Shown here: positions 9,405-17,764 of the stretch, in pieces | Position numbering within the stretch: the first letter of the stretch is position 1 | Layout: each line of letters starts with the position of its first letter | Source of the DNA: Pseudomonadota bacterium | Lineage (GTDB): Bacteria > Desulfobacterota > Desulfobulbia > Desulfobulbales > JAHJIY01 | Reading direction: 5' to 3' | Assembly: GCA_018823175.1 (NCBI GenBank) | Contig: JAHJIY010000067.1 | Span: 1-64,000, forward strand | Length of the DNA: 64,000 bases | Made by a program: the position numbers and the translations under genes | Notes under the pieces: generated by a model | Told to the model about the DNA's origin: nothing | The model's database searches: none | What the model saw: only the letters and a program-made list of their open reading frames with translations

Positions 9405-10799
9405 CTATATCTCAGATTTATTATCGTCCGAGAGGTCATTATCCTGGATCAATAGTTCTTTTTTGGCTGTTTCCTCAGTTTTGACTGTAACCTCCGGTAC
9501 TACCTCGGCCGGGTCGGCATCTTTTTGTTTTTTGGCAAGGTCGATCATATTAACGATGGTCGGAGTGATAAAGATATTGAGTTCCAAGTCCTCTTTGGAT
9601 TTTTCCGAGTTTTGGAACAACAGACCTAGCAAGGGAATTTTGGAGATAAACGGGACACTGCCTTTCTGGTTGTCCTTGGTCCGTAGTCTGATCCCGCCGA
9701 TTACCACGGTGGTGCTGTCTTCCAGAAATAGTTTGGTGGTGATCGACTGGGTATTGATCAACGGTTCATTGCCGACACTTGCCTGATCGACACTGTCATT
9801 GGTGACCGCCACATCCAGTTCAATAAATTTGTTCTGGATGATGCGCGGCGTTACTTTTAGACTAAGATTTGCTTCCCGAAAGGAGGTGTTGATCAGGTCC
9901 CCTGACTGGGTTACATAGGGGATTTCTTTGCCTTGTTTAATTTCCGCCTTCTGGCCGTCGAGAACCAGGACGTTTGGAGCGGAGAGGATCTCGAGTATAT
10001 TGTCCTGTTGCATGGCCTGCAGTTCGATTGACAGGTCAAGGTTGTCTTGAATGAAGCCAAAGACAACGTTGGAGGTGTGTGACACCGAAAGGTTACCGAT
10101 GCTTGCTACGTTGTTTCTGGTCAGGGTATTGTCGTACCCCCATTTGATTCCGAGACGGCGCTGTGCCTCCTGGCTGAGACTTACGATCTTGGCCTCGATG
10201 TGGACCTGTGGGATGGGTTTATCAAGATCGGGCAGGATTTTTTCTACCCGGGCAATATTGATTTCCCGGTCTCTTACGACCAGACAGTTGCCGCGGTCCG
10301 AGGTTGAGATTGATCCAGTTTCGCTCAGCATCATTTTTAATTGCGCAATGTGGTTGCCGGAATTGCCGTACTTTGTGCAAATGGTTTTGGTAATGACGTC
10401 CTTCATGGAGTTCTGGAAATCACTTTTCTTTTCCACAAAGAGGATGTTTTTGGTTTCAGAGGCGTGCAGGTCCTTGGTCTCCATTAGCAGTTGAAAAATA
10501 TCATAGAGGGACAGGTTATCCAGATTAACATCAATGGTATCGGTTATATTGTTGGCCACGAAGATATTGATCTCGGCCTGACGGGCAAGGGCCTGAAGCA
10601 GGGTTGCAACCGGCATTTTGTCGCCGTGCAGGGATGCCTGGTGGTCTTTTAGCTTTTCCAGCAGGGGTCGTGCTGACTGGGGATCCGGGCTTTCGTCTCC
10701 GGCGTGGGATAATAATGGCGAACCGGTCAGGATTAAAAATAACGCCATAATAAATATCCCGGTTGGGCCGATTAAAGCAATTTGCCTTTTAAGGGTCAT
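9405..10799 (-). CDS. mshL: Secretin, MshL/PilQ-like
   Basis: Secretin domain VPFISKIPLLGLLFQNSEKSKEDLELNIFITPTIV; preceding secretin/TonB-like N domain. Confidence 0.85.
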   Translation of the reverse strand: MTLKRQIALIGPTGIFIMALFLILTGSPLLSHAGDESPDPQSARPLLEKLKDHQASLHGDKMPVATLLQALARQAEINIFVANNITDTIDVNLDNLSLYDIFQLLMETKDLHASETKNILFVEKKSDFQNSMKDVITKTICTKYGNSGNHIAQLKMMLSETGSISTSDRGNCLVVRDREINIARVEKILPDLDKPIPQVHIEAKIVSLSQEAQRRLGIKWGYDNTLTRNNVASIGNLSVSHTSNVVFGFIQDNLDLSIELQAMQQDNILEILSAPNVLVLDGQKAEIKQGKEIPYVTQSGDLINTSFREANLSLKVTPRIIQNKFIELDVAVTNDSVDQASVGNEPLINTQSITTKLFLEDSTTVVIGGIRLRTKDNQKGSVPFISKIPLLGLLFQNSEKSKEDLELNIFITPTIVNMIDLAKKQKDADPAEVVPEVTVKTEETAKKELLIQDNDLSDDNKSEI

Positions 10800-10801
10800 A
10801 G

Positions 10802-11254
10802 TTACTCCTTAATGCTGCCAAGGTTGATTATCTTGGTCGATAGTTCCAAAGTGTGATATCGGCCCATGCTTTCCAGCATGACCTGCTGGGGGGAGATTTC
10901 CCGGATGTAGACATCTTTTATGGTATCTCCCTGACTGACCAGGTTGTCATTGATAATGGCCAGGGGTTTTTCCTTGTTCCAGATAATTCCTAAAAGTTTT
11001 AGTCCACTGAAAGGGTCTTCCTTTTGTTTCTTTTCAAGATAATTAAATTTATTGATTTGTTCCGGCGGCCAGTTGAACGGGTCCCTGGGGGAGACGGCAA
11101 TCTCTTGTGATATGGCGGTTTCCGCGATTTTGTCGGCCCTGATTATTAGCACCTTGTCGGTGCTTTGCTCTGCTTGGGGATTGCCGGTGGGCAACAGGGT
11201 GCAGATTACCAGGATATACAGGGCTATGTTGGTGGATTGCCGAAGTGAGATCAT
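10802..11254 (-). CDS. Pilus biogenesis protein, MshK/PilP-like
   Basis: Position between secretin and MshJ-like genes; DPFSGLKLLGIIWNKEKPLAIINDNLVSQGDTI motif. Confidence 0.6.
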   Translation of the reverse strand: MISLRQSTNIALYILVICTLLPTGNPQAEQSTDKVLIIRADKIAETAISQEIAVSPRDPFNWPPEQINKFNYLEKKQKEDPFSGLKLLGIIWNKEKPLAIINDNLVSQGDTIKDVYIREISPQQVMLESMGRYHTLELSTKIINLGSIKE

Positions 11255-11946
11255 GTTGGTTTCTTTAGTTTTATTCTGCTGATCATGATACTGAAGTGGA
11301 TTTTGGCCGGTTTGCTTGTGTTGTCTCCCGGCAGGCCTTCCAAGGTCAGATTGTCGATGTTTTCTGCCTCCGGCCGGTTTTCAAGATATTGCAGGTAAGC
11401 CAGGAAATCCTGAAAATCACCATCGCCGGTCAGGGTAGAGGGATGAATTTCAAATTCATCTATTGATCTTGTCTCGCCCAGGGTCATTTGGTCAAGGTTC
11501 TCACTGATACTGACCGGAGCAGATGAAGACATGGTAAATATTATTTTATTAAATCGTTCAGGGTCGGACAGGATCTCCCACTGTTCTCTGAGGAATCCCT
11601 CCTGGTTGATTAATACGGCGATTTCTTCCTGTATGGCCATTTTTTTTGAATTGAGTTTCTGGATCACCGGGGTGAGGTCAGGTGAAACCTGCCCCGAGGT
11701 GGAGGCGATTAATTCCTGGCGATGGGTCTGTTGTTTTATAAGTATTTTTTGCTTGGGATTAATTAAGACCGAATTTCCGCCATAATAGATTACCAGACAG
11801 GCAATAATCCCCATAACCAGGGTCCTGGTCTGCACCAGGGCCTCCGGATCGTTGCGCAACAGGAAATACCAGCTTTTCATATTTTTGATGGTCCGGTCGG
11901 TAAACGATTTGTTCATATAGAGCAAGTTCCTGTCAATTAAGCTCAA
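11251..11946 (-). CDS. MshJ-like (PilO/GspM-like) pilus biogenesis protein
   Basis: Single N-terminal TM, coiled coil, ferredoxin-like C-terminus; overlapping gene order. Confidence 0.55.
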   Translation of the reverse strand: MSLIDRNLLYMNKSFTDRTIKNMKSWYFLLRNDPEALVQTRTLVMGIIACLVIYYGGNSVLINPKQKILIKQQTHRQELIASTSGQVSPDLTPVIQKLNSKKMAIQEEIAVLINQEGFLREQWEILSDPERFNKIIFTMSSSAPVSISENLDQMTLGETRSIDEFEIHPSTLTGDGDFQDFLAYLQYLENRPEAENIDNLTLEGLPGDNTSKPAKIHFSIMISRIKLKKPT

Positions 11947-12493
11947 ACATCATACTGAAAGAAATATTCTGGCGACTGTTTTGGGCCACCCGGTCTATGT
12001 CGTGTAAAACTACATTTTTGAATTTCGGGTCCTGGGTGAGTCGTTTGACAATGATCGGCAGGTCGTCGTAACGCAGGGCTGTTCCTGTAATTTTGCCGCT
12101 GTTTTTCTGAAATGAAATTTTGTTACATTTTACCGATGTCGGCAGAGATTTGGCGATTGAGATCAGGGCTTCGGAAAAAGGTTTTTTGCGACCTCGGATT
12201 TTTTCAATTTTTGTCACTCTGTTTTTTAGCTCGCTCTGGTTTTTGTTAAGAAGATTAATTTCGGCGGCCAACCTGTCTTTGGCTATGATCAACTGGGCGG
12301 CCAGAGTGGTTTCGGCCTCAATTTTAGTGATATCTGCATTGAGCAGTTTGATTTTGTCGTTTAGTTGACGGTTCTCCAGATAGATAGCAAAGATGGCCAG
12401 ACACAAGCCAACCACCAGGACGGCGGGGATTATCTGTTTAATCCTTTCGGCCAGGGGTTTTTGCGGAACCAGATTTATGCGGGCGAGAATCAT
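11933..12493 (-). CDS. PilN-like (MshI2) pilus biogenesis protein
   Basis: N-terminal INLVP motif followed by TM and coiled coil. Confidence 0.65.
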   Translation of the reverse strand: MILARINLVPQKPLAERIKQIIPAVLVVGLCLAIFAIYLENRQLNDKIKLLNADITKIEAETTLAAQLIIAKDRLAAEINLLNKNQSELKNRVTKIEKIRGRKKPFSEALISIAKSLPTSVKCNKISFQKNSGKITGTALRYDDLPIIVKRLTQDPKFKNVVLHDIDRVAQNSRQNISFSMMFELN

Positions 12494-12497
12494 CCGG

Positions 12498-13667
12498 CTA
12501 CCACCTTGCGCCAGTGCCGATGCACATGGTGTTCAAAGTGGGAGGAGACTCACCGCCCGGTATTTTTTCGGCCAGTGGACGCATTGCAATTCCCATGGAA
12601 TTTTTGGTTATGTCGCACAAGTCATCCCAGAAGATATCGGCTCCTGCTACGACAAGATTATTTATAGCGCTTCCCTTGACGATTGAGGCGTAATAATCGC
12701 GAGTCCTGATGATTTCCAGATTTATATTGAACAGATAATCCATCCAGGGTGATTGATATGATGTCTCGGGAGGAATCTCTTTCTCTGTCGGAGTTGGAAG
12801 ATGATCATCTGTTTCGTCATCATCCCTGGCCGCAGAAGATGGTGTTTGCTCTCCAAACAGTGAAAACCCCGCCAGAACATCTGCCCCGTCCTCCTCGGCC
12901 TCAGCTTCGATATCGGTAGTCGGCGGCGACATTTCTTCGCTTGCGATTCCCTGGTTGGATAGATCCTGCGGCCAGGGAGTTATCGTCTCGGCTGGTTCTC
13001 TTTCTGCAGCTGATTCTCTGGCGTTTTCCAGATTGTACTCTCCCTTGGGTTTGGAGATTTTGACTGTTCTGACCAGTTTGAGCTGGCCTGACTCGTAAAC
13101 GGCCATGGACAGGCTGTTGGTCCAAATTATGGTGCAGAGAGTTATGTCTTTTTCCTGTAGTTTGTTATTTAATGCCATGTAGCCGAAAGCGGCAAAAACA
13201 TCGGCTTCCATAAATTTGACGTCAAGTTGTTTGCTGCCAAGTTCCCGGCGGATCATCGCAAAGGTTTTGGCCGGGAAAAGATAGACGGTTGCCTCAATAT
13301 ATTCTTTTTGTCGTCTGGTTATCTGCCAATCATAAATGAATTCGGCCAGCGGTTTGTGGATCATTTTTGACAGATGGTAGGGCAGGGCCTTGGCGACGGC
13401 TTCCTCGTTGATCATCGGAATGGAAACGGTAACTATCTCAAAAAAATTCAAAGGCAGAACTATTGAAATTTGACCATGGATGTCGGTCGCGGCCGAGGAA
13501 AGCAGACGATTGAGCGTAACTTGCTTGTCCATTGTTCCTTCGGTTTTGGCCAGCACGTGCAGAGCCGGATTACCGGGGGACGACATTCGGATGACTTCGG
13601 CCAATATCGTGGACCTTGAATTACCGGCCAAGGCGAAATAACGTTTCTTCCTGAAAGACAGGTTCAT
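12498..13667 (-). CDS. PilM/MshI-like protein
   Basis: Actin-like pilus protein context; PLNFFEIVTVSIPMINEEAVAKALPYHLSKMI. Confidence 0.6.
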   Translation of the reverse strand: MNLSFRKKRYFALAGNSRSTILAEVIRMSSPGNPALHVLAKTEGTMDKQVTLNRLLSSAATDIHGQISIVLPLNFFEIVTVSIPMINEEAVAKALPYHLSKMIHKPLAEFIYDWQITRRQKEYIEATVYLFPAKTFAMIRRELGSKQLDVKFMEADVFAAFGYMALNNKLQEKDITLCTIIWTNSLSMAVYESGQLKLVRTVKISKPKGEYNLENARESAAEREPAETITPWPQDLSNQGIASEEMSPPTTDIEAEAEEDGADVLAGFSLFGEQTPSSAARDDDETDDHLPTPTEKEIPPETSYQSPWMDYLFNINLEIIRTRDYYASIVKGSAINNLVVAGADIFWDDLCDITKNSMGIAMRPLAEKIPGGESPPTLNTMCIGTGARW

Positions 13668-14299
13668 GGTTCTTCGTCCTCATCAAGGTTGATTCCGTTT
13701 GTAATGCGTCCTCCTTTTCCCCGAACCTTCAGGTAGAAAGCAAGGGGGCGGTCCAGCAATCCGGCTTCTCGTAACAAAGTCAGGTTTTCCTGAAGGGCGG
13801 GATGTTCGGAATCAAGGGCATAGGCCATGCTGAAATACCGGTTGGCCGGTCCAAACAGACCAAGCTCGGCCAGGGCGACGCCCAGATTGATCAGAGGTTC
13901 GATGTGGCCCGGCTGTGCTTCGGTTATCTTTTTCAGGATATAGATGCCATGCCAATAATCCTGGGCGGTTATTAATTCAGCGCCGTAATTGTTCAGATTA
14001 TCTTTGGCGGTTGTTGCCTGGTTCTTTTCTGTCGTTTTAACGACCGGGTTATCTAGCATTTGCCGGGGAGTGGGCTGGCTGGCAATACTAGACTTTGCGG
14101 GAGAGGAAAAGAGCTTCTCTCTGATCGTTGACAGATTAAGGAGCAGAAAGCCTGTTATGGCCAGCGCGACGATGAACAGCACGATAAGCCTGAGGTTGAG
14201 GCCTCGCTCAGAGTTCGGCGTCAAATTGCCGTTTGGACCCGAAACATTGTATGTTTCGTTCCGTCTTATCTGTTCCAGTGCATTAAAAAGTTTACTCAC
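13664..14299 (-). CDS. MshN-like TPR protein
   Basis: N-terminal TM and TPR-like repeats; operonic overlap with the MshI-like gene. Confidence 0.5.
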   Translation of the reverse strand: MSKLFNALEQIRRNETYNVSGPNGNLTPNSERGLNLRLIVLFIVALAITGFLLLNLSTIREKLFSSPAKSSIASQPTPRQMLDNPVVKTTEKNQATTAKDNLNNYGAELITAQDYWHGIYILKKITEAQPGHIEPLINLGVALAELGLFGPANRYFSMAYALDSEHPALQENLTLLREAGLLDRPLAFYLKVRGKGGRITNGINLDEDEEP

Positions 14300-14520
14300 C
14301 CTACGTCCCCTGTCGTTGGGCGTTACCCCGAAGGGAATATCCGGATTGTGTCAGTGCGGTTGAATTGTTGGCCGGTTGGTGAAATGTTTTCATTTAAAAT
14401 TTTGTATGGCATATATCATGGTTGGTTTCACCAGATGCCATTCAACCTATTGATATCGCTATTTTTAATGATCAATTGAACATCGGCATAATTACCCTGA
14501 TTTACTTTTTCGTGAAGTCA

Positions 14521-15120
14521 TTACCATTGTGAAGGAACCTGGTCGGCGGAGTCGACATTGTTGGTTTGGGTTCGATCATCGTTTACAAAAAAGACGGCGC
14601 CGGTCACTCTGCCATAGGCGTCTAATTCATCTCCCGGGTAATAGGCCCAGCAGGAAGCCTCGGTCGCGTTGCGTACCGATTTGGAGATGTCGGCCAGACT
14701 TCGATAAGTAACGCCGGAAGGATTTTGTGACATGCCTGGCGTCATGTCGGGCAGACTGCAAGGCGGCAGGGCTTTATCGAGCTCATCGGAAAAGAGATTG
14801 GAGCGGACAAGCTGGAGATGGAGCAGGGCTTCCGGTCTGGTTGGAAGCCGCAGTTCGTTATACTGTAATTCTTCCAGGGTGGGCCAATCCGGATTGTCGC
14901 CGGTGGTTCCGGTGTTGATGCCGGAGACCAGGATTTTGGCGTGGGCCAGTTCGAGCCCACCCCTGATCGCCGCCATTTTTCCCTTGGTGTTGGCGATTCG
15001 GGCTTCTTCCTGCATGTTCATATAATGGGGAATGGCAAATGAAGAAAGGATCCCGATGATGATGATCACAATCAACATTTCCAACAGAGTGAAGCCTTTT
15101 TGGTTTGCCATTGGTTGCAT
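14521..15120 (-). CDS. Type IV prepilin (pseudopilin-like)
   Basis: KGFTLLEMLIVIIIIGILSSFAIPHYMNMQEEARIANTKGKMAAIRGG. Confidence 0.85.
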   Translation of the reverse strand: MQPMANQKGFTLLEMLIVIIIIGILSSFAIPHYMNMQEEARIANTKGKMAAIRGGLELAHAKILVSGINTGTTGDNPDWPTLEELQYNELRLPTRPEALLHLQLVRSNLFSDELDKALPPCSLPDMTPGMSQNPSGVTYRSLADISKSVRNATEASCWAYYPGDELDAYGRVTGAVFFVNDDRTQTNNVDSADQVPSQW

Positions 15121-15240
15121 GGTCGTTCCTTCTGAAATGTTTGTTCACCATATGGAAAAACACTGTTTATAAAATTCTATCATGTCATTTGTAGAATAAT
15201 CAAATAGTTATTTAATATTAAACCGATCGGAAGTTATAGT

Positions 15241-15645
15241 TTACAGGATATATTTAACCTCTATCTCCCGACTGATGTTTAAGGTGGGGATATTGGCTTG
15301 AATACGCAAGATTGATGGGTTGCTAATGCCGCCAAAATTATCGGTCGTCGCTTGGGTGGTAAACCTTGCTATGGTTGGATCCGGGTAGGTTCCTGTATCG
15401 CAGTTTGCACCTCCACCCCAGGTGCCGCCTAGGTCGCGGCAGAGAATTTTTAACTGGATCGCCGATTCGGCGGCGTACAGTCCTTGCGCCCACAGGTAAT
15501 CGTCGGCTGAGGCGACCGAGGTGGTGGCCACATAACGCGCGGTCAGCAACCCGAACATGGCCAGGATGACGATCACGAAAACGGCGGCGATCAAGCCGAA
15601 GCCCTGGTTGTTTCTAAGCAGTGATTGTTTATCGTTATGGCACAT
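15241..15645 (-). CDS. MshP-like (PilX-like) minor pilin protein
   Basis: NQGFGLIAAVFVIVILAMFGLLTARYV. Confidence 0.65.
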   Translation of the reverse strand: MCHNDKQSLLRNNQGFGLIAAVFVIVILAMFGLLTARYVATTSVASADDYLWAQGLYAAESAIQLKILCRDLGGTWGGGANCDTGTYPDPTIARFTTQATTDNFGGISNPSILRIQANIPTLNISREIEVKYIL

Positions 15646-16414
15646 TACGGATATGGACCTCCTTATGAAAATTTACTGACTCCACCCCTCGGGTGATCGT
15701 GAAAATAATGGTTACCACTCCGTTTCTGGTCAGGCTCGCCGGCGCATACGCGAAGGTGAGGCCGCTGATATTTTGGGCCAGTGGATAGTCTGGGCCGTAA
15801 GCCCCAACCCCGGCGGTGGTGACCGGCGCTTCGGCCCGCGCCAGGATGTTGCCGCTAAGTTGATAGCGGATGGCCCGGTCAACCGCGTAGTAACGTTTGA
15901 GCGGTGAGGAACGTGGTGGCGGAATATTACTTGAGATAGTCATAGTGCCTAGAGCTACAGCGTCCACCTTGTAAAGGCGGATCGGGGCGCTGGTGAAGTC
16001 GCCCCAGTTCCGGTTATAGACCGAGATAATGGAATTAACCGGGAGAAAGGCAGTCGGGTCTGAGGTGGGCGGCAGGACCAGCAGGTCGGTTAAAAGGGTG
16101 GTTGGCGGATTCTCATTGTACGTTCCGAAAATGTTGCGCATCGCCACCTCGTCAATCATCCCGAATTGCAGTTCGGTGGTCAAAGGCAAGTTGACTGCAT
16201 TGGGGATGGCGTTATGGATCTCCAATTCCATCCGGACCAGGGCCATTTTGCCTTCCTCGTAAATCTCGGATCGATTATCGGTGTCCTTGAAACCCTTAAA
16301 CGCCTGGCTGATGAAGTCAGCGCCCATTACTCCCAAGATGCCAAGGATGACGATGACGATGATCAGTTCGGTCAAGGTGAAACCGGCGGAATTTGGCGGG
16401 GTGTCTTTCTTCAT
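15635..16414 (-). CDS. MshO-like (PilW-like) minor prepilin
   Basis: AGFTLTELIIVIVILGILGVMGADFI. Confidence 0.75.
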   Translation of the reverse strand: MKKDTPPNSAGFTLTELIIVIVILGILGVMGADFISQAFKGFKDTDNRSEIYEEGKMALVRMELEIHNAIPNAVNLPLTTELQFGMIDEVAMRNIFGTYNENPPTTLLTDLLVLPPTSDPTAFLPVNSIISVYNRNWGDFTSAPIRLYKVDAVALGTMTISSNIPPPRSSPLKRYYAVDRAIRYQLSGNILARAEAPVTTAGVGAYGPDYPLAQNISGLTFAYAPASLTRNGVVTIIFTITRGVESVNFHKEVHIRNVP

Positions 16415-16466
16415 TGTTTAGTGTTCATTATGATTGATATTGTTTTTCAACTTTCAATCTCCTTCC

Positions 16467-16529
16467 TTCAACCTTCAACCTTCAACCTCCAACCTCCAAC
16501 CTCCAACCTTCAACCTTCAACCTTCAACC
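16467..16529. repeat. Heptanucleotide tandem repeat, 9 units (3x TTCAACC, 3x TCCAACC, 3x TTCAACC)
   Basis: Read directly; abuts the stop codon of the 16529-17143 CDS. Confidence 0.95.
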
Positions 16530-17143
16530 TAAAAATTACATACCACGCTCACGAAACTGAATTGTTCCTGGTTAGGTGCGGTTACGGTGACCACGATTCT
16601 TTTGCTATCGGTAGCGCTTGCTGCTGTTAAGGCACCGGTCGGGGCGGTGGTGGTAATCGGGGTAGCGTTGCTGGCAATGTATTCTATCTTCGCCGTCCGT
16701 CCGTACCCGTTTAAGATAAACAGCGTATTGTTCTGGTCTCGGAAGTCATTGGTCTCGGTCAGATTGTGATAGTCATCGACATCGTCATAATCGATTCTGG
16801 TTTCCCCGCCTTCCGCCCCGATGGCGCTGGCCGGAATTGCTAGTCCTCGGGTGCTTTCCGAGGTCGCGATGGCGCCGCCGCCCAGGGGAGTGTTTTCATC
16901 CCATTTTTTGGCAAGTATTTCATCCATCAGACCCTGGCCCAGGGAGATGGCACGTTGCCGGATCATTGGGTCTGGGCTGCGAGTTATTGCGTTGAAAAAA
17001 GGGATCAGCACCAGGGAGGAAAAGCCGAGGATGACAATGGTGATGATCAGTTCAAGCAGAGAAAAGCCGAAAGCGGAAGATGGTCTGTTGTTTCCGGCAT
17101 TGGCTGATTTTTGTGTAGGGTGTTTGGTCATATTGATCATCAT
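16529..17143 (-). CDS. MshD-like (PilV-like) minor prepilin
   Basis: FGFSLLELIITIVILGFSSLVLIPFF. Confidence 0.75.
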   Translation of the reverse strand: MMINMTKHPTQKSANAGNNRPSSAFGFSLLELIITIVILGFSSLVLIPFFNAITRSPDPMIRQRAISLGQGLMDEILAKKWDENTPLGGGAIATSESTRGLAIPASAIGAEGGETRIDYDDVDDYHNLTETNDFRDQNNTLFILNGYGRTAKIEYIASNATPITTTAPTGALTAASATDSKRIVVTVTAPNQEQFSFVSVVCNF

Positions 17144-17658
17144 TGGACATAACCGGTTTGCGGCGAGACCGTTACCGTGATTCCGCCTCTTATCGTATAG
17201 GTTTGGACCGGTAATGGGATGCCGCTGCCGTCAATCGGCTCGCCCAGACCGTTAAAATAGATGTTTGGTCCGGTAAGCGATATTTTAGGATCGTCCAGCA
17301 GATTACGGCTGATATATTCCGTTTCGGCCTGGTCGGTGGCGTCCTGTCGCTGGACAGTGTATTGATTGCCGGCAACCATAAAACCCCAGGCTGCGGCTGC
17401 ACTGGTGTATCCTCTGGTCATCGCCTTGTGCTGCGCATACCTGAGCGCCCGTTTTAATTCACCACGGGCTGCATCATCATCCATGCCGGTGGGCCAGTTG
17501 ACCGCTATGCTAACCGAAAGGACCCCGAGAATGACAATCACCATAATCAGCTCGATCAGGGTAAAACCGTGACCGGAAGACAGGAGAGCGTCATTTTTTT
17601 TTCTGATTGTATTTCGGTATGATCGGAGCGTTTTTTTTATCATATCCATTGACGACAC
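17140..17658 (-). CDS. MshC-like (GspH-like) minor prepilin
   Basis: HGFTLIELIMVIVILGVLSVSIAVNWP; 4-nt overlap with the next gene. Confidence 0.75.
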   Translation of the reverse strand: MSSMDMIKKTLRSYRNTIRKKNDALLSSGHGFTLIELIMVIVILGVLSVSIAVNWPTGMDDDAARGELKRALRYAQHKAMTRGYTSAAAAWGFMVAGNQYTVQRQDATDQAETEYISRNLLDDPKISLTGPNIYFNGLGEPIDGSGIPLPVQTYTIRGGITVTVSPQTGYVQ

Positions 17659-17680
17659 AAGTGAAATAATTAGATTTATT

Positions 17681-17757
17681 CACTATTCACTATTCACTAT
17701 TCACTATTCACTATTCACTATTTACTATTCACTATTTACTATTCACTATTCACTATT
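17681..17757. repeat. Heptanucleotide tandem repeat, 11 units of CACTATT (two are TACTATT)
   Basis: Read directly, between the mshC-like start and the mshQ-like stop. Confidence 0.95.
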
Positions 17758-17764
17758 CAACCTT

